NCBI GenBank assembly: GCA_035610835.1
Contig: CM069448.1
Location: 1,612,001 to 1,676,000, forward strand
DNA length: 64,000 bases
Source of the DNA: Ophiura sarsii
Lineage: Eukaryota > Echinodermata > Ophiuroidea > Amphilepidida > Ophiuridae
Direction: 5' to 3'
Part shown: in pieces, positions 42,985 through 54,206 of the stretch
How positions within the stretch are numbered: position 1 is the stretch's first letter
Layout of the letters: every line of letters begins with the position of its first letter
Program-made: the position numbers and the translations under genes
The notes under the pieces: model-generated
Databases searched by the model: none
The model's input: only the letters and a program-made list of their open reading frames with translations
What the model was told of the DNA's origin: nothing

Positions 42985-43255
42985 AAGCACGCATTCGCGG
43001 TGATTAAAAGTCCCGGTTAATTAAACCGTATAGTTATGCAATGCAGCAAATTTGAGCACCAATAACCATGACGTCATTAAAAGCCGGTAGATAAATCATC
43101 GCGATCTTTTTAAATGGTATGTTGAGAGTCTGGTTGTGTTTTCGTTTGTATGATAAGTAGCTGTCTTTTCTATATAACTACGCGATTTGGACTCGATAAT
43201 TATTTCTCTAACATGCTCATTTTTAAATTGTTGTGCTTGCTTGACTGCTCTGATC
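42985..43255. mobile_element. Decayed relative of the TTAA-target MITE
   Basis: AGCAAATTTGAGCACCAATA, ACCATGACGTCATTAAAAGC and GGACTCGATAATTATTTCTC match the element at 31950-32360 in the same order. Ends are partly lost. Confidence 0.6.
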
Positions 43256-43385
43256 CATAAGTTGAATACAGTAGAGTAACTTTTCGTAATTATAACTTAG
43301 TTATTAGTTAACTTAGTATTAGTAGCATTAGATTAGTATAGTATAGTATTAATCCGGTTTTCCATTTGCTTATTTTGAGTAATGT

Positions 43386-44140
43386 TGAAAACGGGTCACG
43401 TGCAATAAGACGTACTCCTTTTCCATTGAAAGGCTTTTGGCTAAACCGTTTACCACGATAGCTTCAATGACCTTTTTAAACTGGTTCAAGTTTTAGTTCG
43501 TTTGCTTTGATGTATATTTATGAAAATGTGTCACGTGCAATAAGACGTACTCTTTTCTATATTTGGTAGCAACGAACGTTTAGATGATGATCTTTTGCTA
43601 TAGGCCTAGTTCGTCAAAGGTTGCTTCAATGTAATCCCAGCATGCAGTAAGAAAAGCACTGTGCACTGAGATAATTCAACACGGATAACACCTGCTTTCC
43701 ATAGAAATATCATGGTATAATATCTGTATCAATATATGAATTGGGATTCTGTTTCTCAATACAATGATACTAAACAAGTTGAAAAGTCTCAACGATTAGT
43801 TCCTCCATGATGTTTCTGTATATTTCAATGGAAATCCGGTGTTGGACTGTCTTCATCATCACAGTGCCCAGTGCTTTTCTACTGCATGCTGGGATCATAC
43901 ATTGAAGCAACCTCTGATAGTTCGTGTTGTTTATTGTATTTATAGAAACGGGTCACGTGCAAAAGGCGTACTCCTTTCTATTTTTCTATTTTAATTTATA
44001 AGCCTCGAATTTGTTAAAGCAATTTTCAAGACTATCATCCATATTATATTATTTTTTAAACTGGATCGATTTCGGTTACGTAATGTCTGAAAACGGGTCA
44101 CGTGCAATAAGACGTACTCCTTTCTACTTTTATAAGCATT
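43386..44140 (+). repeat. Four-copy CACGTG-containing repeat downstream of transferrin
   Basis: GGGTCACGTGCAATAAGACG followed by TACTC occurs at about 43394, 43527 (GTGTCACGTG), 43950 and 44096. TTTTTAAACTGG segments lie between some copies, so the ancestral unit was about 140-165 bp. A MITE (43615-43916) sits between copies 2 and 3. The core includes the palindromic E-box CACGTG, a site for bHLH-zip factors. Whether it regulates anything is unknown. Confidence 0.65.
43615..43916. mobile_element. Fold-back MITE family, copy C
   Basis: CAAAGGTTGCTTCAATGTAA at 43615 and TTGAAGCAACCTCTG ending 43916 are inverted ends; the arms match copies A and D (CAGTGCTTTTCTACTGCATG and its complement). Confidence 0.75.
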
Positions 44141-46002
44141 CAATGTTGAAACCATTTCCCGAATTTCATTTTTGTTGCTATTTTGCTTGTCCTTTAAACA
44201 TATTAGTTATGTGAACTTTATTAATATTAATTTAACTATTACTGTAAGCTAATGAACTGTTTGTGATTGATTGAAACTGCTAATTATGAATAAATTAAGC
44301 ACACAATGTATCACATTGAGAGTTTGTGTCTTCACTTCAAGTGGTGGTGGCGCGGCGCTCAGACATTTGCAGCCAGCAGGGAGGTCACGCTGCATGTCAG
44401 ATTTTGTTATGCAAGAAAACAATGGAGTCTGAGTGACTGCAATATTTGCTAGAAATAACTTCGGAAAATGGTCTATTTGGGCATCTCAAAAACTGAGAAA
44501 CGTGTTAAAAATCATGTAGACTTTTAGAGGAGTGTCATTAACATCTGCAGAATGGTAAAATGTATAGTATTAAACACGTTTTGTGACCAAATTTATGTCG
44601 TAAAATGTTGGAAAATTCACGTTTTGAAAATATGTGGTCTTCGAAATTATAGGAATCCTAGCTCATTCTAAACCTCACCAAATCATGAAATGAACCCTCG
44701 TCTACAAAAAAGTCCATGTACGTATTGCTCTATCTGCTTGGAGATAGCGAAGACCACGCAAACATCAGAGCTTCATACAACGGAATGAAATCCGCCATAG
44801 AGATTACATAGCGAAAATCGTAGAGATTTGCACTGCAGTCCTCTGTGTAGGGAGTGTTAACAAAAGCAAGGTCCTTTGGCTATTGTGTTTGTGCATGTTT
44901 GTGACGACTGACCCCGTTTAACAATCTTCATAGCTTTCATATAGGGCTTGGGTGACCTAACTATTGACTGTTTGTAAAGAGTGTGCCTGGAGAGGAGCCT
45001 AATTGTTAAAAGAGTTATCTCGGAACATGAAGAAATGACAACTAATTTTAGGTCGCCTGAGAGAAACTAGGGAGATAATTACCATTACCAATCCGAATTA
45101 CTTTATATGGAGTGGTTGTGATGGTGCACATCTACATTGTACTTACGTTTTTGCGACTGGACGCAGAAATATCAAAGTCAATGGTCTTCTAGAGTTCAAT
45201 TGTTAACATTATCTCTACCTCAAATTCGGTGACAATGACAAGGTGTTGTTTTTTGGTTTTTTGCAATAACCGAGGTTAGCGTTAGCCCTCCTCGTAGGGC
45301 CACTATCACTATCCAGGGAAATACTATACTAAGATAGAATATAGAAACACTATCAGCCATCCTAGCCGAGTCAAAAGAGTGTACTCCACGAGTTCGGTTC
45401 TCGGGTTTGTCGGTTCTCGGATGGGGAGCATTTTTTCTAGTATTAGTATAGATAGAGTAGTCCTAAAGGTATAGGACTAGGTTAGCGTCCTAAAGGTAGG
45501 ACTAGGTTAGCGTCCGAATCTGTAACATTCAATCAGGGAATATCACCAAACGTAATTATAAACCCTGAAGTATGATGATTTACCAATGGGCGATACTAAC
45601 GGTGTTGTGTTATTCACTGAACATTTGAATCATCTTTTTCTTTTCAAAGCGACTCATGATATGCATGCATTTTATATCAAAGGAATTCCATGTTTTAAAC
45701 GAGTCTTCTCAGAAAGCTCACAATAAGAAAAGCATATAATTAATTGTGCACATACGAGGGGGTATCAAAAAGTTCTTGACTTCACCAAGATGTGAAGGAG
45801 CCAGAATTTTTTTTGATATGTAACCCTTCAGACATCTTTAAAAAGTCACTGTGCAAAGTCACATATTTCTCCTACTTTTTATTACCTGTCCACAGACCGC
45901 CATTGTAGAGATCCTCAGAGTGACCGCCATTGATTGATCCTCAGATTTCCTCAGATTGCGTTATTCACCAAAACAGCAATAAATAGTTTAAAGTTTTGAC
46001 AG
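44141..46002. other. Intergenic, no gene seen
   Basis: A short direct duplication (AAAGGTATAGGACTAGGTTA, then GCGTC) lies at 45468-45512, and a mariner-like CATACGAGGGGGTATCAAAA near 45751. No exon with open frame and splice sites is supported. Confidence 0.4.
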
Positions 46003-46283
46003 AAAGATAATTCAACACCTGATTTCCGTTGAAATGTACAGAAATATTATGGTCAATTAGAGGAACTAATAATTGAGACTTTTCATATCTGTATCGATGA
46101 GTTGGGATTCTATTTCTCAATTACAATGATACCAAACAAGTTGAAAAGTCTCAATAGTTCCTCTAAATGGACCATAATGTTTCTGTACATTTATTTTAAT
46201 GCAAATCAGGTGTTGAACTGTCTCTATCATCACAGTGCACAGTGCTTTTCTACTGCATGCTGGGATTACACTGAAGCAGCCTC
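46003..46283. mobile_element. Fold-back MITE family, copy D
   Basis: AATTCAACACCTGATTTCCG on the left and CAGTGCTTTTCTACTGCATG followed by CTGGGATTA on the right match copies A and C. The outer left end is missing. Confidence 0.7.
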
Positions 46284-46770
46284 ATCAAGCTTTTGATATT
46301 ATCTCATAGATCATTATGAATTTTGTGAATATTTTGCACATGTGTAGCGAGTCTTTGATTTGTTGTCCATAGGAAGCTGTTTGAAATATTTTGTAACGGA
46401 CCCTTTCATTCTGGTCGCGCATATAATTGTTGTGTCACACTCCCGGTGTGGTGAGCAAGAATACTATCTTCCCTAGGATAGTATTTTTGTTTATCGCTCC
46501 CAATTTTTTTTTACCGCATACACTGTGTAATTCTTTTCTAAAGACAGCTTGTATCCAGTTTCTTGGCATCATCGCGTGTGTGTTGGCGTTATGAATGTGA
46601 GTGATGCGGACTTTATATTACCATGAATACCGTAAGTATCAGGGAGTTTAATAATAGTAATGGTATTTATGGGAAGATTGGCTTCAAATTCGAATCAGAC
46701 AAAGAAGATCTGACATACATAATCAACAGATCGGGCTTCAATTTGATATAATATAAATAAGCTTATTTAA
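46284..46770. other. Intergenic, no gene seen
   Basis: A small inverted repeat ATACTATCTTCCCTAGGATA, then GTAT, lies at 46460-46484. No coding evidence. Confidence 0.35.
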
Positions 46771-46923
46771 GGTTTTGGCAATATCCTCAAATAGGTCTTA
46801 CAATTACATACAGAATAAAGTATAAGGCAGCAATTGTTTTGCAGTTGATTTGCATTGTAAACATAATAGCTGCTGTGTGCTTTATTCCGTATGTAAGACC
46901 TATTTGAGGATATTGCCAAGGTT
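46771..46923. repeat. 150-bp hairpin
   Basis: GGCAATATCCTCAAATAGGT, then CTTAC, at 46777 is the reverse complement of GTAAGACCTATTTGAGGATA, then TTGCC, at 46893-46917. The loop is about 90 bp. Probably a short fold-back element. Confidence 0.7.
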
Positions 46924-47006
46924 TGAATTTAAAATTTGGTAACAATTTGTATGACAATTTGCAAACATTGCAAATGCAAGTCCAATGAATGCCAATACTA
47001 TACTAG

Positions 47007-47258
47007 CCTATGGTCGTCGTCAGAATACTTCGGCACTTTTTAAAACCGCCAACGCAAGCGTCTTGAATTAAGAGCGTGTGGGCGGGGACATTCATGACCC
47101 ATAGATACGGGCGCGGCCAATCGGATTACAGGGGCCGCGACGCGTCGAGCTGCTCAAAGATAACGCTGTTGCTCCGCTGTTCTACAACGCTCTTCCGTGT
47201 TTACGCTGTACGCTGTTGTCGCAGAAAAAAGTGCCGAAGTATTTTGACGACGACTATA
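47007..47258. mobile_element. Inverted-repeat element with GC-rich core
   Basis: GGTCGTCGTCAGAATACTTC, then GGCAC, near 47012 pairs with AAGTGCCGAAGTATTTTGAC, then GACGACTATA, at 47229-47258. The core is GC-rich, unlike its surroundings. Confidence 0.65.
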
Positions 47259-48126
47259 GACAGTACAGGAAACCCATACGTTGGTGTTTTTTTTTTCCTT
47301 CTTCCCTATGGGGACAAATAGTGAAACATGCAAAATAATGATCAATAATACCAACTGATGACAAATATCACTTATGTGTTTGCTGGGTAAGTATGATTTG
47401 TTGTACTAATACTAGCCTGCCCTAGGACAATGTCATGATAGGGCCAGTACTTACTAAGTTATAGTCTATTTGGATCACTGTTTATTGGCTATCACGAGGT
47501 CGAGACAGTGATAAAGCATGTATAGGTCGGGGCGGACCTACGTCATGCCGGTGAAAATAATCAAATGCCGGTGAAAACAACTTGCGCAGAATTAAGGCAA
47601 CCGCACATTGCGACTACTGCGAATCAAGTGCGTAACGCTCAGTGTTGAGTGCGTGCATCACTAGTTGCCATGCAAATTTGCTAAAAATAACTCAAGTCCG
47701 CCCTTGCCTTGATACTTAATACATGTATTCTACCAATTGCATTACATAACGTGCATGCCTACATGTACTCCAGGCGCTGGCGTTTATAACACACGAGCGT
47801 TGAAAGATGTCGGAACATGCATACTACGTGTGGGTCAAAGCTGCACCGGTTAAGTTACGTCACTGTCCAAAGGAATCCAAATAGAATATGGCCTACATAT
47901 GTATAGTATACATGTAACTATAGGCTATAAGTTAACGTAAAACCAACAATAAACATGATAGTGCTGTAAACGACTACCGTACTTCAAGTATCCCGGGTCT
48001 GTATCTGTATTCATAGCTCTGTGGTAGAGCTAGAGCTATGGAATGAAAGTATGAGTTGACGTCACGGATGTTCGGATGTTTTAATCAATATTTTTGCACT
48101 TTTCTGAATAAAATAAGTCAAACTTT
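47259..48126. other. Intergenic, no gene seen
   Basis: Mixed sequence without a supported exon. GTCTATTTGGAT near 47465 and ATCCAAATAGA near 47875 are weak inverted ends that may mark an old insertion. Confidence 0.3.
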
Positions 48127-48290
48127 TGCTTCACATATTGGTTAACTGGGCAAAGAACGGGTCAAATTTGCCAAATTTACGAGAAACACCAAGAAATGAG
48201 GGGTATATCAAGACCCTGGAGAACGATCATGTGAAATCCCTTCGAATACAGAGAGAGAATACTGAGAGAGTGAAGGTCCAGTTCTACTGG
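48127..48290. repeat. Dispersed repeat related to 14160-14275
   Basis: GGGGTATATCAAGACCCTGG, AACGATCATGTG and AATACAGAGAGAGAATACTG parallel the sequence at 14203-14265 inside the 9.6-kb element. This indicates a shared transposon family. Confidence 0.55.
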
Positions 48291-48790
48291 GTGAGGGGGG
48301 GGGGGGGGGCACATGCCAGGAGAGCCCTCCCCAAGGCCTTGAAACGGCAGAAAACCTACATACACTACAGGAGTCGCTTCCTCACAGGGCTAGACATTTG
48401 GTGAAAATCTGATTCTCAATTGATTCTCGTGGACAGGTTTGCGAGAGTCTTAATTGGATTCTCCCAAATTAAAAAGATTGCACATCAAATCAATTGACGG
48501 GAATCTTGGATTCTCGTAAAATGGGGTTGCGTGAATCTGTTTGGATTTGGATTCTCCCGGTGCCCCCGGGTAAAAAGCATGGCTATGCCAAAGTAGCTAC
48601 CAACATGGGACCGTTGAATTACGGGACAAAAATGATGTAAAATCATCTTCAGGATCTTCTTAACCCTAACCCTACTGCATCTTAACAAAATCATTGCCAG
48701 AAACCTCCACGCACGTGCTGCTGCATTGACTCAATTACGTCACCTACCACAAGCATATGTGGGCAGGAAATTGCTGCCCGCATATGCGCT

Positions 48791-48863
48791 GGGAGCTTAG
48801 CTCAATCGGTAGGGGGACAGACTTTGGTGTGGATGGTCCCACGATCGAATCCCGGGGTGCTGG
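48791..48863 (+). tRNA. tRNA-like sequence (pseudogene or SINE head)
   Basis: An A-box-like TTAGCTCAATCGGTAG and a B box GATCGAATCCC lie at tRNA spacing, preceded by GGGAGCT and followed shortly by a T-run, which could end RNA polymerase III transcription. The D and anticodon stems are mismatched, so a working tRNA is unlikely. Confidence 0.42.
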
Positions 48864-49074
48864 GTGATTTTTTTTTGGGTCCAAAAATTGTACTTTTTCC
48901 TCTCCCCCGATACGAACAAAAACATAGCCGCGAGAGTTAGGGTTAAGAAATCCATAATGGGTCATTCCATATCAACAAATTTGTTGAAAATCTTGGCTGG
49001 TCACCAGGGGCATAACAGAGGTTGGTTGTCAGGGGGGGGCACAGCCAAAAAAAATCCTGGTTAGAATAATTCCG

Positions 49075-49244
49075 TCCCGAAATTTTTCGTTAAAGGTTGC
49101 CCCAATTTTTTCCCAGTCAGTCACCTCGTGAATTTTACGTAAGTGGGCGGGGGGGGGGGGGGGGGGGGGGGGTAGGTCAAAAAAAATGTGCACGGTCACA
49201 AAATTTCGCACGGTTACAAAATTTCGCACGGTCACAAAATGTCG
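49075..49244. repeat. Diverged repeat with GTCACAAAATTTCGCACGGT triplet
   Basis: Three units of CACGGTCACAAAATTTCG type follow a G-run and TTTTTCCCAGTCAGTCACCT. The same block occurs inverted at about 54590-54750, so this is a dispersed element that exists in both orientations. Confidence 0.6.
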
Positions 49245-49301
49245 CAGTACAAAAAGCACAACAGTCAACAATTGTTGACTGTAGTGCTTTTTGTACTGCA
49301 A
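49245..49301. repeat. 57-bp near-perfect palindrome
   Basis: GCAGTACAAAAAGCAC, then ACAGTCAACAATTGTTGACT and its mirror half GTGCTTTTTGTACTGC. Only the bases next to the inner stem break symmetry. It could extrude as a cruciform or fold into an RNA hairpin. Confidence 0.85.
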
Positions 49302-49465
49302 AATTTTCTTTCTTTCTTTCTTTCACTTTCTTCTTTTCTTTCTTTCCCCTTTTTTTTCTCCTTTTCCTTTTTCTTTTTTCCTCCCTTTTTCCTTTCACTA
49401 TCTCTTTTCTTTCCCTTTCCCCCTTCTTTTTCTCTTTTCCCTTCCACCATTTTTCCTGGTGGGTA
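49302..49465. repeat. Polypyrimidine tract
   Basis: Almost pure C/T over about 160 bp, starting with CTTT repeats. Long open frames of Phe, Ser, Leu (or Lys, Glu, Arg on the other strand) are composition artefacts. Confidence 0.85.
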
Positions 49466-50168
49466 GGTTTGAATTTCCTGCTGAGCACCTTCAGGGGGGG
49501 GGGGGGTGCACTGTGCCCCCCCCCCCTCCCCCGGCTGTTACGCCACTGCTGGTCACCCTCTCAGATTTGGCTGAAATCATTTCTAGAGTACATCTATACA
49601 TCAAATGAACACAAGCAAAAAACAAGCGCTCAACTCTAAGCGGATTTGGAAATACGGGCCGTTGAAATTTGACACCGACGCCCCCTTTTTGGCATCCCGA
49701 GTCGCGTTGTGAAATAAATTGAATTTTGAATCGTGCATCAGCATATCTTAACTTTGGTAAAAGATCCAAAGCTGAAAATTGCTACCTACATGTAGGTTGA
49801 CCTCTACCCAAATAACCAGAAAATGACATCAGAAACAGTGTATCACATCAATTGTGCTATACATGTAGGTCTACGAACATGCCTTCATTTTGCAGAAAAA
49901 TGAATATATTTTATTTTTACACCCCCCCCCCCCCCCCAAAACACGGAAATAGGATTTTATTTTATTTTACACCCCCCTAAAACACGGAAATAGGATATTC
50001 AGCCAAATCTGAGAGGCACTTATAAAACTCGCCCATTGCTTGTGTGGTGGATTTCGATCACAACAGGAGCATGCGCAGATGCGATTTTTGTGTAAGTGGT
50101 CTGTGATTTTATCAATATTATATTTTTACTGTGATTTGTCGATCTGTATTAAATGCAAAAAGTAACAA
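49466..50168. other. No gene; G/C homopolymer tracts
   Basis: G- and C-runs near 49493-49530 flank GTTACGCCACTG, the inverted CAGTGGCGTA motif. Another C-run lies near 49922-49937. No exon is supported. Confidence 0.4.
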
Positions 50169-50185
50169 CGCCGCCGGCTGGACTC

Positions 50186-50225
<40 letters not shown>

Positions 50226-50242
50226 AATTGCGCCACGGAGGT
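50169..50242 (-). tRNA. tRNA-Asn (GTT)-like gene or pseudogene
   Basis: On the minus strand the 74-nt stretch has T8, a D stem GCGC/GCGC with loop AATTGGTTA, a perfect anticodon stem TTCGG/CCGAA with loop CTGTTAA (anticodon GTT, Asn), and T loop TTCGAGT. The acceptor pairs 5 of 7 and the T stem 4 of 5. The cloverleaf is largely intact, but the acceptor and T-stem mismatches suggest a pseudogene or a tRNA-derived repeat. Confidence 0.6.
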
Positions 50243-51237
50243 GATTATTTACTAGGCTGTTTTGGTTTGCCATGTTCAACCCGTACACTTCCCCGTACAC
50301 TTTCTTGCAAAGTCGGGCATCGTTTTTTCTCAAATGTTGCTTGCATATTGCCGTTGCTGTCGCCTTTAATACATGTGCTGTCAGTTGAACTTGGAACCAA
50401 CGTTTAATTTGAACTGTCTATTTTCAATAAAAAAATACTCCAATACGGGAAAAAAATCAGAAAAGCTCACAGACAACAAATAAGAACATCATTTTACTCG
50501 ACCTAGCATTTCAATCAACGTATTTCAATCATCGGGGAAACCCGATGATGCGAGTGACGTCATTTAATGAGCTCATTAGCATAATTTATGTCCGTGAAAT
50601 GTACAATAGAGTTTTATAAGTGAGAGGGTGACCAACCAACCCATTTGTTGATTTAGCATGAAATGACCCTAATACAAATTATACGTAGGTGATTAAAGCA
50701 AATGAATAAACAACATCAGAAATTTGAGGAATATCAATAATCAATCCACGCAAAACACCTGAATTGAGATGGTGAATCCATCTTTTGATAAACTTGTAAA
50801 ATGTAAATCTTCCATTTCATCCTATTCCCTCCTGGGTATGCCATTGTGACTGTTTTGAATTGTTCATTTTTATACTGCATGCATGTGAATGCGGCAAAAT
50901 GCCCATGGTTGCTTACTACCGTAATTGAATTTAATGCATGCCTGTGGATATTGCTTGCAGTTACATGTAACACTACACCGTTTAAGGTGCCTGACCAGCC
51001 CAGATTTTGTGATATTCGGATTTTTGTTTGAAGATATATTCTAAATTTATGTAAAATTAACCGATATGTTTGGCCGTACATTTTTTTTCACAAATCTTAA
51101 TACAAATCCTGATTTTTTTTGCAGATTTTGGTGACATTTTAAGGGAAAAAACCCTGACCGACTGACCCTAGCTACTTCACAGGTCCGACCGCCGTAAAAC
51201 AGGGTGTGTTTTTTGTCCCTTATGTGCCTGTGGTTAT
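50243..51237. other. Intergenic, no gene seen
   Basis: AT-rich, without supported exons. A short inverted pair ATCGGGGAAACCCGAT lies at 50531-50546. Confidence 0.35.
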
Positions 51238-51680
51238 TTAATGGATGCCTGTGGTTATTTAAATGCCTGCGGTTATTTAATGCCTGCAGGCAGGCCTCGA
51301 AATAAGTATGGTCCTGCTGTGATCAAAAACCCTAAACAAATGGTGAGGACCCTTGACTCTTCTATCATAGGGGTCCTTGATCCGGACCCACACAAATTAA
51401 ATACAGACAATTGTGTGCATTCCTCTACATGGAAGATGTTGCTGATAAGAGATGTTTTATGACAATTACAGAATTACAGCCTGCAACATGATGATTAGAT
51501 GCAAAGTCTCTATTAAAATGTAACTCTAACTTATCCTATGTTTTTGGACCCTTGGAATTTCAAGAATTTCATTTAATGCCTGCGTTTATTTATTGCCTGC
51601 TGGTATGGAATGCCTGCGGGTATGGAATGCCTGCGGGTATGGAATGCCTGCGGGTATGGAATGCCTGCCGGCAGGCCCGT
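51238..51680. repeat. Two small arrays of the ATGCCTGCGG(G/T)TAT motif
   Basis: At 51238-51290 the unit is TGCCTGTGGTTATTTAA (three copies, ending GCCTGCAGGCAGGCC). At 51580-51680 it is ATGCCTGCGGGTATGGA (four copies of 17 bp, ending GCCTGCCGGCAGGCC). Both end in a self-complementary GCCTGC...GCAGGC, so they are two related arrays about 300 bp apart. Confidence 0.7.
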
Positions 51681-52139
51681 AAACAGGAATTTTTAGGGGG
51701 GCATATTTTTTGAAAAAGATACATCGGTACAACAAAAAATCGTAAAAGGTTGCCCAATTTTTTTTTTTTTTAGTCATCTCCCAACATTTTGAGAGGGGGA
51801 TGGGCCTGCCTTGGGTATCAAATGCCTGTGGATATCTAATGCCAGCTCAGGGTTAGATGTTCGTCAAAGGTGGCGATCGAGAATCCATTTAGATTCTTGT
51901 CAGGATATGGATTCTCCTTCATTCAAATAGTGGTGTTAGAAAGATGGATTCTCGCAACTTTTCCGTCTTTGCGAGAATGGATTAGCGGATTCTTCTCGAA
52001 TTTCTGACCCTGCGGCGCAGAAGGTATTAAATGTAAGGCGTTGGGCTGGTATCTTTCAAAGATTCTATTAAAAATCTTGAAATAAATTATTTTCAATCAA
52101 AGCTATTATTAATCACCATATTTTTTCTTTTCTTTTCAG

Positions 52140-52294
52140 GGAATCTGCATGTATCTCATTCTCATACATGTACTTGGACCTATGATGACAATATTAAGGA
52201 ACATCAGAAAAAAACAAGGCCTTTATTTTTGTTGTGTGGCATTTGTGGCCAACATTAAACTTGAGGCCGTACCATAACAATGGTTAATAATGAA
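52140..52294 (+). ncRNA. Candidate exon of a spliced noncoding transcript
   Basis: TTTTCTTTTCAG ends at 52139 and a GTATGT donor follows 52294. A second interval, 53358-53459, lies between TTAAAACAG and GTAAGT, and a third may start at 56295 after a polypyrimidine-AG. All three intervals contain stops in every frame or nearly so. Splice-like signals occur by chance in AT-rich DNA, so this is weak. Confidence 0.2.
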
Positions 52295-52439
52295 GGTATG
52301 TTGTGATGTAATACTGGTGTTTATGTTGTTAAGGCCAAGTTATAAGCCTGCATTCGGGTTGGTAACTTTTACTGTAAACCTGTCCCACTACATGTAGCTG
52401 GTTGGGGAAAAATTGATGGTTTCAAGTGAATGTAAAGTT

Positions 52440-52454
52440 CCAGGCCCGTAACTA

Positions 52455-52485
<31 letters not shown>

Positions 52486-52810
52486 ACCAATGTACCTTTT
52501 TTTTGTTGTATCAATGTACCTTTTTGGGTACCAATGTACCTTTTTGGGGTACTAATGTACCTTTTTTTTTGTTACTAATGTACCTTTTTTTGTGAAAACG
52601 CCCCCCACCCACCCAATTTTCCAGAAAAACGCCCCATTTCCAATTATGTAAAGCGTTTTTTCGGGCCGTTTTGGACTCAAACATGTCCTACCCCCCCGCT
52701 CTCAAAATTGTCTTAGATGACTAAAAACAAATTGGGGGCAATCTTTTACAATTTTTTGGGGTACCAATGTACCTTTTCAAAAAATACGCCCCCCCCCCCC
52801 CCCTAAAAAA
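52440..52810. repeat. G-tract element with ACCAATGTACCTTTTT repeats
   Basis: GCCCGTAACTA and a G-run at about 52457-52484 precede five units of about 25 bp around TACCAATGTACCTTTTTTT. A C-run near 52791 closes the block in inverted fashion. Probably a decayed transposon with homopolymer-rich ends. Confidence 0.55.
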
Positions 52811-53635
52811 ATCCTGCTTACAGGCCTGATGTAAACATTCTATATTTTGATTTTAATGCCTGCCTATAAATAAAGTACTTTACAAAATCATGAATGTGCC
52901 CTTCTTACGTTGAAATGACGGGCCATTGATATGTTACGTTGAAATTTAATTATGGCGCGCCATTGATATTTATAGGTAGGGTTCGGCAGAATCTTAGATT
53001 TTTAAGGCAAAAACCGTGAGCAGTTTGTGTAAAATCCGTGATTAGTGTGACTTTGAGCAAAACCGAGATCAAACCGTGGGAAATGACACGTGAAATCCGC
53101 ACGTTCATATTTTTAGGCACTCAATTACAAATCTATTACTCAAGGGACATAGATAAATAAATAAGTGTTAGATTGTCCAGAATAAAAATGCGAGGAAAAA
53201 ACAAAAAAAAACAAGGAAAGGGCGATATACAAAAAATCACACAGTGTAGTTCTTAAAAAGCCTCAATTCGGATAATTTGTAACTTATATCAATCTGCAAA
53301 ACCATTAACTGTTTGAATGGATACATCTGCTTGTTCTTTTCTTTTTGTTAAAACAGGAACTGTGGCAATATTGATCTATGACTGCTGTTGAAGCTTTTTA
53401 GCCATCCAACTTTTACTGCATTAGCCAGACAAAAGAGAGATCACAATAATGCATGTGACTGTAAGTAATAATAATACAGTGACTAGGCTAAATATTTACG
53501 TCCTTAATTTTGAGGGTAGAGAGCAAGAAAGTCTCAACTCATGAAGAAAACAAACATTATATTTATATGGCACATATTATCATGGAGTTTGGGTTTTGAT
53601 TTGTAATCTGTCAAAATACCGAAATGAAATTCAGT
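52811..53635. other. No supported gene
   Basis: A direct repeat of GTTGAAAT...CATTGATAT lies near 52911-52970. The candidate noncoding exon 53358-53459 is the only exon-like interval. Confidence 0.3.
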
Positions 53636-53703
53636 CAGTAGCGTAGCCAGAGTCACTTGTCAATGGGGGCAAAGGGTATTTTTTCCCGGTGAACACCATT
53701 TCA

Positions 53704-53905
53704 ACCCAGTGGCGTAGCCAGGATTTTCATGTAACTTTTTGAGTCGAGTAAATGACAAGCTGGCTTACTAATTTGCCTGTATTCCTTTCTGTCCCTTTCC
53801 TTCATTTTTTGTCTCATTTCCTGGTCAATTTTTTCAGGGGGTGGGGACACTTTCCCCCTTGCTCCCCCTGGTTATGCTACTGGGGGGGGGGGGGGGGGGG
53901 GGGTG
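53704..53905. mobile_element. CAGTGGCGTAGCC-ended element with G-tract
   Basis: CAGTGGCGTAGCCAGG at 53704 pairs with CCTGGTTATGCTACTG ending near 53881, followed by a G-run of about 20. Related ends lie at 53639, 54391, 58309 and inverted at 1934, 49536 and 54756. CAG...CTG ends are reminiscent of hAT-type MITEs, but I could not confirm an 8-bp duplication because of the G-run. Confidence 0.55.
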
Positions 53906-54206
53906 CTGCACCTTTGGCTATCAATTCAGTTGAATTGTGCCTATTTGGTTGCATTGCAGATGATTGCTCCCATTTGTCCAGCGCATATGTTTAGGAATAT
54001 TTTAATATTAATTTAATACCTTAATTATGACCAGTCATGTAAATATTAAAACTAATTTGGGCCGATGTTTTCGAGTACATATAATTGGGAAAATGGTACA
54101 AAGTCATTTTGGAATTGCAGAGTATTCCTGGTTTAAGGGCCTGATCAGGACAAAACAAAAAGAAGAGAATTGTCTCTCTCCCGTTCGCGATCATGAAATG
54201 CAGTAC

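Noticed and set aside
49097..49639. 180-residue Phe/Ser/Leu-rich frame
   Set aside because: Composition artefact of a polypyrimidine tract and a G-run.
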